Below are positions 34,634 to 44,860 of a stretch of DNA of 64,000 nucleotides, in pieces; within the stretch, counting starts at the first letter, position 1; each line of letters starts with the position of its first letter. The position numbers and the translations under genes are program-made. The notes beneath the pieces are model-generated. The model made no database searches and was not told the DNA's origin. It saw only the letters and a list, made by a program, of their open reading frames with translations. Source of the stretch: Vespa crabro (lineage: Eukaryota > Arthropoda > Insecta > Hymenoptera > Vespidae); contig NC_060968.1 of NCBI RefSeq assembly GCF_910589235.1, positions 310,001 to 374,000 of the forward strand, written 5' to 3'.

Positions 34634-36000
34634 GGGCTTGGAAATTATCTGACTTGAGGAGGGAAACACATGCGATTGCCTCTCGAAACAATGCGACTGC
34701 CGTGCATGGATATATTTCGTATAATCGAGGGAAAGTTATGTGAATGACTTGGAATCCAAGGCGACGGTCTGATTTTTCATTTTAACCCTAATGTCCAGGG
34801 AAATATAGCGAGTGCCGTTGAACCAATACGAATGTCTGACCTAGAAATATTCCCACACGTCGAGGGATAGTTACTTGAATGACTTGTGAACAAATGAGAC
34901 TGTCAGACTATGCATATAATACGTCTAAACGAAGTGATGTTATGCGAGTGCACCTCGAACCATATTAAATGTTGGACTTGGAAATGTTCCGAGTTGTAGA
35001 GTGAAATTTATGCGAATAAAATGTGGACCAATGTTGCTGTCGGACTTGGAAATATTCCAACTGGTCCGGGAAAGAAATGCGAGTCGTGGGATAATAATGC
35101 GAGTGTCATGTGAAATAATGTGACTATCTGAAATGGATATATTCCGAGTAATCGAGGGAAATTTATGCGAGTGCCTTTCAAACCAATTCGAATGTCAGAC
35201 GTGGAAATATCCCGAATAGTAGAAAGAGCTATGCGAGTGACTTGTGAATCAATGCGACTGCCGAGCTTGGAAATATAACGACTCGTCGAGAGAAAGTTAT
35301 TAGAGTGCCTCTCGTAACAAAGCGACTGATGGCCTTGATAATATTTCTGCTAGAAGAGAGAAAGATATGCAAGGGACTAATGAACCAAAACGCATGTAGG
35401 GATTGGAAATATTCCGACTAGAAGAAAGAAAGTTTCGCGTCTGCCTCACATACCATACTGATGTCGGACTTGGAAAAATCCCGACATAACAAGGGAAAAT
35501 TAAACGAGTGACTTGTGGACAATTGCTCATGACGGACTTTGAAATATTTCGACTATACGAGGAAAAGTTATAGGTGTGATTTATGAACCAAAGCGGCTGT
35601 CGGAATAGAAAATATTGCGATTAGTCGTACGAATATTATGCAACTACCCTCGATGCAAAGAGATCGTCAGACTTGGGAATATTTCTAGTAGTTGTTGGGA
35701 AGATATGCGAGTGACTCTCGAATCAATGCGACTGTCGGATTTGGAAATATATCTTCAAGTCGAGGGAATGTTATGCAAGTGCCTCTCAAACCAATGCAGC
35801 TGTCGAACTTGAATGTATTCCAACTATTCGTGGGAGATTTGGGCGGAAGACTTGTGAGCCAATGCGATTGAAGGATTTGCTAATATTTCGGCCAGTCGAG
35901 AAAATGATATGGGTATTCCTCTCGAACCGATGCCCCAGTCGGACATGCTTATATTCCGACCAGTCAGGTGAAATATATTCGGTTGCCACTTGGAACAAAG
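34634..36000. repeat. Higher-order satellite block H2, copy 3
   Basis: Matches 19845-21300 (offset near 14.8 kb) and, for its first part, 8020-8600. Near 35070-35090 (GGTCCGGGAAAGAAATGCGA then GTCGTGGGATAATAATGCG) it keeps part of a monomer that is whole near 8440-8510 and absent near 20280. Confidence 0.8.
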
Positions 36001-36559
36001 CAGCTATCGGTCTCGGTAAAACTCTTACTAGTCGTAGAAAAGTTATGCGAGCGATTTGTGAACCATTGCGACATTCAATCTCGGAAATCTTCCGAATATT
36101 CGGAAGAAAGTTGTGCGATTACCTCCGAAAACAATGCGGCTGTCGGAATGAAAAATTTCTGACTAATCGAGGGATAATTATGCGTGTAATTTGTGATCCC
36201 ATACGAAGGTCAGTCTTGGAAATATCCAAACATGTCGTGGGAAACTTATACGAGTGCCTCTGGAACCAATGTGGCTTTGTAACTTGAAAAAATTCCGACT
36301 TCTCTAATGATAGTCATGCAAGTGCTTTTCGAAACATTGCAGCAATCGGATTTGGAAATACCCCGACTAATGGGGGGAAAGTAATGCGATTACTTTTGGA
36401 TCCATAGTGGATTTTGAATTGGAAATATCTCAAACATCCGGGAGAAATTTATGCGAGTGTCTCTCGAGGCCAATATAGTTGTTGGTCTAGGACATATTCC
36501 AACTTGTCGAGGGTAAGAAATGCGAGTGCCTACAGAACCAATGTGGATGTCGGTCTTGG

Positions 36560-37000
36560 AAATATTCCGACTAGTCTGGAAAATTTTTCGATTGTCTAAC
36601 AAAGCAATGCGACTGTCAGGCTTGGAAATTTTCCGAATAGTTGGGGGAATGTTATGCGAGTTATATTGGAACCAATGCGACTGTCGGATTTAAAAATATC
36701 CCGATTATTCGAGGGAAAGTTATGCGAGTGATTCTTGAATCAATGCAGATGTAGGACACGAAAATAGTTCGAATAGTCGAGAGAAAATTTATATGAGTGC
36801 CACTAGAACTGAATCGAATGTCGAAATTGGAAATAATCCGACTGGTCGAAAAAGTTATACGAGTGCTTCTCGAACGAATGCGGCTATCGGTCTTGGAAAA
36901 ATTCTGACAATTTTAGAGAAAGTTAAGCGAGAGCCTAGCGAACCAACGTGGCTGTTGTACTTGGGAATATTACGACTAGTCTAGGGAAAGTTATGCGGGT
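36560..37000. repeat. Higher-order satellite block H3
   Basis: Parts match arrays far upstream: 36860-36985 (GAATGCGGCTATCGGTC, GCGAGAGCCTAGCGAACC) matches 11640-11765, and 36560-36660 (TTTTTCGATTGTCTAAC) matches 10195-10290. The two matched segments lie about 1.45 kb apart upstream but only about 0.3 kb apart here. Confidence 0.65.
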
Positions 37001-39929
37001 GGGCCTAGACACATTACGAAATACGGAATTAGAAATATTCTGACTTGTCAAGAGATACTAATGCGATTGCTACTCGAACTAAATTGACCGGCGGACTTGG
37101 AACCGTTCCGACTAGTAGGCGAAAGTTATGCTAGTGATTCCCGAACAAATGCTTCTGTCGGACTTAAAAATATTCCGACTTTTCGTGGGAAAGATATGTG
37201 AGAGCCTCTCGAACTAATGCGTCTGTCGGGCTTGGAAATATTCCGACTAGGCGAGAAAATGTTATGCGACTGCCGCTCTAACCAAAGCAAATGTCGTACT
37301 TGGAAATATACCGACAAGTCGAGGGAAAGTTATGAAAGTGTCTCTCGGACTAATGCTGCTTTCTGACTTGGAAATATAACGATTATCCGTTGGAAATTTA
37401 TGCAATTGATTCACGAAACGATCACAGCTGTCGTACTTGGAAATATTACTACCAGACGATGGAAAGTTATGCGAGTGTCTCTCGAACTAATGCAGCCATC
37501 GTAATCGGAAATATTTCGACTAATCGATAGAATGTTTGGCGAATTATTCAGGAACCAATGGAACGGTCGGTCTTGGAATTATTCTCTCAAGTCTGCGAAA
37601 GTTATTCCAGTCTCTCTCGAACAAATGCGGTGTCAGACCTGGAAATACTTCTTCTATTCAAGAGAGAATTATGCGAATGACTCTAGATCCAACGTGGCGT
37701 TCGGATATGAAAATATCCCAACAAGTCGAGGGAAATTTATACGAGTGTCTTGTGAACCAATATAACAGTCGGGCTTGAAAATACTCCGACTAGTGAAGGA
37801 GAGTTAATCGGATGCCTCTTGCACCAATGCAGTTGTTTGACTTGGATATATCCCGACTAGACATAAGAACGTTATGCGAGTGCCTGTCGAACAAACTCGG
37901 CAGTCAGACTTCGATATATTACTACTAGACGGGGAAGAATTATGCGTGTGATTTTATAACAAATGCGAAGGGTGCATGGAACTATTCCGAATAGTCGAGT
38001 AAGAGATATGCGTGTGCCTCTGGAACCAATACGACAGGCCGACATGAAAATATACCGACTAGTAAAGAAAAGGTTATGCGAGAGCCTCTCGAACCAATGC
38101 GACTGTAGCACTTGGAAACATTACGACCAGTCGAGGGAAAGTTATGGTAGTGCCTTTCGAACCAATGCGACTTACGTACTTGAAAATATTTCGACTAGTC
38201 GGGGGAAATTTATGTGTGAGCCTCTCGAACCAAAGCTATTGTCCCACCTAGAAATTTTCCGATTAGACGAAGGGAAGCTGTGAGTGTGCCACTCGAATAA
38301 TGCGACTGTCGGAACTGGAAATATTCCCACTAGTCGAGGGAAAGTTATACGATTGCCTTTCCAACCATTGCGACTAACAAACTTTGAATTATCCCGCCCA
38401 GTCGAGGGACAATTTTGCGGAGGACTCTTAATACAACACGAATGCAGAACTAGTAATATTACGCCCAATAGAGGATATGTTTAGCGAATTCCACTCGAAA
38501 AAATGCGACTGTCGGTCTTGAAAATATTTCGACTAATCGATGGAAAGTTCGGCCAGTGTCTCTAGAAATAATACGAATTTCTTATTTGTTAGAGTTCCGA
38601 CTAGTAGAGGACAGATTGAGCGAGTGCCTTTCAACAAATGCGACTATCGCACATGGACATATTTTGTCTATCCGAAAAAACGTTATAAGAGTGAATCTGG
38701 TATCAATGCGACTGTTGGACCTGAAAATATTCCGTCTAGTCAAGGAAAAATTATGCGATTTGCTTGTGTTCCATTGCAACCCTCGGAATTGGAAATATTC
38801 CATCTAGTCGAGGGAAAGATATACGAGTGCCTCTCAAAACAATGCTAATGTTGGAAGTAGAAATATTCTGGCTATTCGAGAGAAAGTATTATATGTGCAC
38901 CCGTACCAATGCAACTCTCGGACTTGGAAATATTCTAACTGGTCGAGAGAAAGTTATGCGAATAACTTTTGAACTTATGCGGCTTTCCGACATGGAAATA
39001 TTTCAACTTGTCGATGGAGTATTATGCGAGTGACTTGTGAATCAATACGGCTGTCGGAATTTGAAATATTCCGAGTAGTCGTGGAAAAGTTATGGGAGTG
39101 CCTCTCGAACCAATTCCACTGTCAGACTTGGAAATATGGCGATAAATCGAGCGAAAGTTATGCGAGTGACTCCAGAACCATTGCAGCTGTCGATTTTAGA
39201 TATAATCCAACTTGTCGGGGGAAAGTTATGCAAATGCCTCTAAAAACAAAGCGACAAACGAACTTGGAAAAATATCGATCATTCTAGGTAAAATTATGTG
39301 TTTGTCTATTGAACCAAAGCGGCAGTCGGTCTTCGATGTCTTCTTAATAGTCAAGGTAGAGTTATTTGAATAGCACTTGAACCAATGCGAAGGTTGGATT
39401 AGATACTATTCGACCTAGTCGAGAGAATGATATGGGATTGCCTCTTGAACCGAAACGGCTGTCGGTCTTGGAAATAATCCAACTAGTCAAGGGAATGGTA
39501 TGCGAGTGTCTCTCGGACTTATGGGACTCTCGGACTTTGGAATCATCCGTCTAGTCGGGTGAAATTATGCAAGTACCACTCAAAACAAAGGGATCGTCGG
39601 ACTTGGAGAAATTCTGACTAGTCGAGGAAAAGTTATGCAAATGCCTCCCGAAATAATGCGGCTGGCGGACTTGGAAATATTCCGACTAAGCGAGGGAACG
39701 TTTTGTGATTGCCAATCGTGTCTAAAGGTCTGTCGATATTGGAATTAATCCGACTAGTCAAGGAGTAGTTATGAGTGTGATTTGAAAACCAATGCTATTA
39801 ACAGAATTAGAAATATTCTGACTGGTTGAGAAACAGTAATGTGATATTCTCAAAGACCAAAGAAGCTTTCGGACTTGAAAAGATTCCGAGTAGTCTAGCG
39901 AAAGATATGCGTGTGCCTCTAGAACCAAT

Positions 39930-39970
39930 GCGTCAGGTTTGCGTCAGGGTTGCGTCAGAGTTGCGTCAGG
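39930..39970 (+). repeat. 11-bp tandem repeat at the 5' junction of element C
   Basis: GCGTCAGG recurs at 39930, 39941, 39952 and 39963, an exact 11-bp period with spacer TTT, GTT or GTT. The first copy begins in satellite (monomer positions 23-27, AATGCG.C), and the last copy leads straight into the 5' UTR of C. Confidence 0.85.
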
Positions 39971-40003
39971 TCCCCCGTAGAGTGTAGCAGAATACTTCCA
40001 CAG

Positions 40004-40040
40004 TACTCCCTGCTTGTCGTAACAGGCGACTGAAAGGGAT
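40004..40040 (+). other. Structured 5' UTR element of C (possible pseudoknot)
   Basis: CTCCCTGCTTGTCGTAACAG and the following GCGACTGAAAGGG allow an outer stem CCCT (40008-40011) with AGGG (40035-40038), and an inner stem GTCG (40016-40019) with CGAC (40027-40030). CTG (40010-40012) can pair with CAG (40023-40025), which would form a pseudoknot. Closely similar leaders are, as I recall, common in insect R1-type LINEs, where they are thought to act in translation or RNA recognition. The fold is my inference. Confidence 0.6.
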
Positions 40041-40180
40041 TGAGTGAATGTTCTTGTATGCCTATTCCTTTCTTTGTTCTTCTATTATATTTTTTTCTAT
40101 TCTTTCTTTCTCTCTCTATCTTTCTTCCGTTCCCTTCCTTTTTATTGTCGGGCTTGATTCCCACTAATACTCTCATTAGT

Positions 40181-41863
40181 ATGGATAGTACGAACAATGG
40201 ATTCAGCGGGCTTGGAAGAGACACTCACGCCACGGCGGCGTCAGGTGGTGTTTTGGCAGGACACCCGCCATCGTCAACCAATGAATACCAGGAGCTCGGG
40301 GTAGGCAACCTGGCCTCAGCTCTGGGTAATGCGTTAGGAACGGCACCACAGGTAGGCGACCTTGCCTGCGGTGTATCTAATGCGCCAGGAAGTTTAGGAA
40401 CGGAAGAAGGCCACTTGGAGCAGTGGTAAATGGCTACCAGTGTCGTGCAGAGCATGCGGCTTGCCGGCTAGAAGTCAAAAATCTATGTAAGAAAGAATAA
40501 ATGTATGAGCACGTGATCTACTCCTCAGAGGAGTCGGGGTGTAGACTGGCCCGTGCTAGGTGATGGGGGACCGGCTGTGACTCCCAGCTTCTCTTCGGTG
40601 GAGACTAGTAGGTTGATCAACACAATCAGGGAAGTTTCCATAGCGGCCGAAAATGCAAGATTGAAATGTTGTAATCTTAGAGGGGACATTTTAGGGGTCA
40701 CGAAACGTTCCCATAAAATAACAATGGAAGGACTTAAGACATTAAGTGAGAGGCTCCCAATCCGAGCAGACGATCCTCCGTCAGCCTAGGAAACCATTGC
40801 GCAACTGATGGCAGAACTTAGGACCATTGATCTGCGCAAAGAGAGATGATGGAGGAAATAGTTTGCCTCAAGAGGGCAAACAAAAAGATGAAAAAAACTC
40901 TGGAAAACCTCTTGGCTGAGAAAAGCCAATCAAAATCTCCGGAATTTAAACATACAGACGAGTCGGTAAGGTTCCTAACGGAGGCTGTCCGCAGTATCCA
41001 GCAACAGCTGCAGAAGCTTTAGCAGCAGTAGCAGCGACTGGTGCTGGTGGTCCATACTATGGCCCCACAATCCGTGCTGAGACCACCCGCCCCCCTGCGA
41101 AACAGGTAAATGCATGTAAAATACTAATCCCGCAGTTAGTGTTTGGCCGAAAGAGGAGACGAGTCCAGAGGAGAGAAACGAATGCCCCTAGCTAAATCAA
41201 GAGATGAACTCAACGACCTTCAACCCTTGTGGGGACAGGCGGCCGCTAAGAAAAGAAGGAAGAAGAGGAGCGGCGCGCAACGAAGAAAGAAGGGGTGACA
41301 AAGGGAAACAGTAGTAGCAGCAGTTTCCCTATCCTGTACCGAGGAGACAACGTACAGAGACGCACTCGCCCGGGCTACAGATGGGGTTAACCTCAAAGAC
41401 CTGGGGATCGACGGTATGTCCTGTAGGAGAGGCCTTACGGGTGTCTTTATATAACAGGTACGAGGCAAAGGGGTGAACGACATGGCTGACCGAGTGGCGG
41501 AGGCCTTTAAGAGTGCCGTCCCATGAGCGAAGATTACTCGCCCCCTGCCAGGGATACCATAAGGTTGGTAGTACTGGATGCGTTCGCTAACGGAACCGTC
41601 ATGAGGAACGCGCTCCTAGAGGTGAAATCCGTAAAATAACCCAACCTCATTAAGGAAGGAGAGATCAGGATTGGCAGGGATAGAATAGGTTGGGCCATTT
41701 CCTCGGCGCCGGTGTCTGTCATCCTAGCGTCCCTGGAGAGGGGCATAATAGTCGTGGGGCTTACAACAGTGAGGGTGCACGATCTCAGGCAGCGCCTCCT
41801 CAGATGCAACCGGTGTCTTGCGCGAGGAAATGTAGCGGCAATGTGCTCGGCTGCTTAACTTAG
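40181..41863 (+). pseudogene. C ORF1 remnant (gag-like protein)
   Basis: A likely start is ATG at 40181 after the pyrimidine-rich leader (MDSTNNGFSGLGRD), giving 82 codons to TAA at 40427. Further frames follow: 40553-40789 (SSVETSRLINTIREV and a Lys/Arg-rich helix), a Glu/Lys-rich helical stretch near 40840-40930 (EEIVCLKRANKKMKKTLENL), a basic patch near 41245-41300 (KKRRKKRSG), then TYRDALARATDGVNLKDLGI. The end, near 41530-41863, reads ARDTIRLVVLDAF, IRIGRDRIGWAIS and RCNRCLARGNVAAMC. This is the order of an R1-type gag ORF1. The knuckle at 41805-41846 is CX2CX4NX4C, with the usual His replaced by Asn. Several stops and frame changes make it a pseudogene. Confidence 0.8.
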
Positions 41864-41868
41864 GACAG

Positions 41869-42344
41869 TATATTGTGAAGGTGGGCACCGGAGGGGTGCC
41901 GGCACCTATGCTACCTCGCCCATTAGGGCATACGCTACGGTTCTACCCACAGAGAAAAGACACCACTACGAAGAAACCGGATTCGGAAAAACCGCAAACT
42001 CCTGCCGTCGGGCAGGGTGAGCGGTTTAGCCACGGTTGACATGCTCACAGCAACGAATCCCTACGGTGATGCCAATCGCGCCCACGGGGAACCACGGGGA
42101 GGCCCACTCACAGTACCACGACCCTGGGTACTCGTTCCGTAGGATGGGATGGGATCGGAAGGATTGTAGGATGAGGTAAGAGTTGTGAAGCTGTGTAAAA
42201 AAAAAAAAAAAAATAAAAAAGGGAGACGCGCTCGAGTATCTCCGACCCTATCCTGTTCGAGAGTGGGTTTACCTGAGAAGATTACAGGCTCCGACCCCCC
42301 ATCACCGGGACTCCGACAAGCCCAGCTGAACAGGACTTACGAAA
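41869..42344 (-). other. D 3' UTR
   Basis: Complement of a 3' UTR nearly identical to that of B. It includes an interrupted run of about 25 A (42197-42221 on the plus strand; T on the sense strand), longer than the B counterpart, and it ends at the same terminal CACAATATA. Confidence 0.85.
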
Positions 42345-43239
42345 CTAACAACCCTTAATAAGGAGGGTTTCCTTATAATACTCCGCGAAGAGGGAGAAAG
42401 TCTCAGCCGTTGAGACAAGATGTCTCGCTACTTCAGGCCAGCTCCTTTCGCGGAGAATTTCCTTCAAAGCAACTCTCTGGGGGTCAAAGACAGGACAGTC
42501 GACGATGTGGTGCAAAACCTTGTCCTATTCGCCACACTTAAAGGTTCCTTCCATGGTAATATTCAGCGCCTTTAGTTTGGCCTTGAAGCCACCGTGACCT
42601 GAAAGAAACTGAGTTGTATAGTGATTAGGAGAGATGAATCTACCCATCCTTGTCTTGATGTCCGCGAAGTACGCGTGTGTGATCCGTCCTTTTGTGGAGA
42701 GCTCCCACCTAGATTGCCAAATCCTAAGAACTTCGTCTTCTACCCCTATTATTACCGCGCGTTTGTTCTTTGCGCCTTCCAGTCTTCGCGTTATGGTCCC
42801 GTTCTTCATATTCTTCCTTATCTCGTAGAGCTTCCTACGTTTAAGGAGTTGAAGGTCGACCGGTGGTTCTCCCGCTATTACGCAGAGGGATTCAGTCGCA
42901 GTCGTCCGGTACGCGGATGTAACCGAGATGAGGGCCGATCGCTGGGTCGCGCTTAGCTTTTTGAGGTCCCCTTCGGTGCAGAGGTCTGACCATCCCGCCG
43001 CTGCGTACGTGACCGTGGGAGTAAATACGCCTCGATATATAGTCCGTAGGGCATAATGACGGAGCCCCCATTCCCTAGCCGCTAGTCTTCCTAGTTTTGC
43101 GAATAGGGGCCCGACCTTGTCATTTAAATACCGGCAATGCGTCGAAACTCCTAGGCCTTTATCGAAATGGATGCCGAGATATCTAACTGAGCCCTTAAAC
43201 TTGATGCTACTACCACCTATCTTTACAGTAGGTGGCCTA
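42345..43239 (-). pseudogene. D ORF2, C-terminal region with zinc finger
   Basis: Sense-strand frames give RISPNHYTTQF-like connector sequence identical to B (RMGRFISPNHYTTQFLSGHG), WELSTKGRITHAYFADIK, KCGE, then TAG (complement of 42525-42527) and DKVLHHIVDCPVF to the terminal LLIKGC stop (42345-42347). The TAG is in the same codon as in B. The upstream connector (about 42810-43239) is split by frame changes, starting with one directly after the RT ORF at 43240. The region should form the DNA/RNA-binding end of ORF2. Confidence 0.85.
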
Positions 43240-44450
43240 CTAGCTAAGTCTGCTTATTCGACGTTTTACGCTTCCTATCTGGTCGGAGTCCCCCCTTCTC
43301 CCTATGGGTTCTCTCTTTACCCAGTCGCTCTTCAGAACGATAGCCTCCGTTTTCCGTTCTGAGATTGTTAGTTTAGCCGCGGAGCACCATTCCGTGATGC
43401 TTTTTACCGCATGGTTTCCTACTTCGTCTAATTCCTTTCTAGAATCGCCGTCTATAATAACGAGTAGGTCGTCAGCGTACACGATTGCGTTAATTTCCGA
43501 TGATTTCTCGAGGATTCGAAGGAGCTGGTCGAACATGAAGTTCCAGCAGTAGGGGCCTAGGACCGAATCTTGTGGGCAGCCTCTCGAAGCCTGCTTGGAA
43601 ATCTCATGCTCTCCCAAAGCTATCTTCACTCTACGGTCCGCGAAGTAGTTAGTCATTACATTAAAGACATTCCTCGGGCAGTCTCGATCCCGGAGTGCCT
43701 TGAGAACCAAGGGCCACCAGACATTATCAAAGGCTCCCGAGATGTCGAATAGCAGTGCAATGACGTATCTCCGTGAGGAGGCAGAAACGATTCGGCGCAT
43801 CTCGACTATCGCGTCCTCGGTGGAGCGTCCTGGGACGAAGCCGTATTGTTTGTCCGAAAGTTTACCCGGCGCGAGGGATGTTGCTTCTAGGCGCATATTG
43901 AGCAGCCGTTCTAGAACTTTTCCTACGACCGAGAGAAGGCATATGGGCCTATAGGATTTGGGGTCTTCCGCGTCTTTATCTACGCCTTTGAGGAGTGCTC
44001 TTAGGGAGCCTTCTTTCCAAATGGATGGGAAGATGCTCCACTGGAGGCAGCCGTTAAACAGGTCTCCGAAGTGGGAGGGGATGGTGGCAAATGCTCTTTT
44101 GAGCACGCACTCCTTGATGAGGTCAGGCCCCGGGGCCTTTCCGTTTTTGAGGGACTTTATAACGCGCGCCACCTCTTCCGTCGTGAAAGGGGGGGCGTCA
44201 ACGGTTTCCGTGGCATCTCTAGAGGTGTTTCGTACCGCGCGTTGTTCATTCGTGTCCTCGGACTCGCGGTCGTTCGGGACATGAGTGTCGAGGAGGACGT
44301 TCGCAGTATCGCGGACATACATTGTCTTTACCCCGTCTCTTTTCAGGGTGTTATTCACCCTTTCTACGAGAAATTTGCCCGCCTGCTGTTTATAGATATA
44401 TCCCCACGGATCTTTGTTACCCTGCTCCGTTACGAATTCCTTCCAGCTTT
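43240..44450 (-). pseudogene. D ORF2, reverse transcriptase domain, intact frame over 372 codons
   Basis: The open frame 43240-44358 covers the whole polymerase core: EEVARVIKSLKNGKAPGPDL, SYRPICLLSVVGKVLERL, QYGFVPGRSTEDAIVEM, motif A ALLFDISGAFDNVWWP with catalytic Asp, YFADRRVKIALGEHE, motif B RGCPQDSVLGP, motif C NAIVYADDLLVIIDGDS with the Asp pair, and the thumb LTISERKTEAIVLK. The frame is open upstream to about 44450 (KEFVTEQG, DPWGYIYKQQ). The one abnormal core residue is Asp in place of Gly in PQG (complement of 43567-43569), shared with B. The C-terminal 20 residues (GDSDQIGSVKRRISRLS) are out of frame compared with B. Confidence 0.93.
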
Positions 44451-44860
44451 CTAGCTTTCGCAGCCTACCGCTTTGCTATAGGCTCTGAGCGACGCCCGAT
44501 AATCCAGCATCAACTCGAGACGAGTCAGATGGACTTTCTCTCGTTGGAACGCGCGCCTATGCCGAGACACCGCCTTCTTCTGTGTCGTTAACGCTGACGT
44601 CCACCACGGGTTGGACTTCCGATGGGCCTTTTTCCGTGGCATCGATTCAGAGCACGCGGTTTGTAGGACACTGGTGAGCGCATTAGCTCGTGCCTTTACC
44701 TCAGAAGCCAATCCTAGGCTACTTCCCTCCAGCCTCGCCGTGGAAAGGGAGAGAAGACGCTCGGCGAAAAGATCCCTCTCCTGGTGTTGAACCTCCTGTT
44801 CCCCGCCCCCCGAGCACCACCCCCTCGACACGGTTAAGTCTTCGGGGGTTGTAACACGAT
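44451..44860 (-). pseudogene. D ORF2, linker between endonuclease and RT
   Basis: The sense frame contains NPWWTSALTTQKKAVSRHRR, FQREKVHLTRLELMLDYRAS and YSKAVGCES-stop at 44451, the same truncated end as in B. The next frame (RLRKLESWKEFVTE) continues into the RT. In A2 the same place is in one frame, so the break is a derived 1-bp deletion. Confidence 0.88.

Larger units (their letters stand above)
32919..39934. repeat. 68-bp satellite array, block 3
   Basis: About 103 monomers of the 68-bp satellite. The block opens at monomer position 27, immediately after B, and its first 15 bases are the right copy of the probable B target-site duplication. It ends at position 27, immediately before C. 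Much of its first 3 kb is made of duplicated blocks also found in arrays 1 and 2. No gene is seen. Confidence 0.95.
39971..41868 (+). mobile_element. LINE C: R1-clade retrotransposon, family 1, 5' UTR and ORF1 only
   Basis: A plus-strand element with a well-preserved 5' end (structured leader, then a pyrimidine tract at 40056-40142) and a decayed gag-like ORF1. It stops 22 bp after the first zinc knuckle, where the 3' end of D begins. The rest of C does not reappear beyond D, so C is 3'-truncated. Its leader is homologous to that of A1. It is inserted in the 68-bp satellite at monomer position 27, or a few bases beyond. Confidence 0.85.

Noticed and set aside
37195..37262. Hammerhead ribozyme in the satellite monomer
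   Set aside because: The consensus contains GAAA-like strings but no CTGANGA core, so the catalytic fold cannot form.
40040..40180. Upstream start of C ORF1 at 40040
   Set aside because: Codons 40056-40142 are a pyrimidine tract homologous to the A1 leader, so this is 5' UTR. The ATG at 40181 is preferred.
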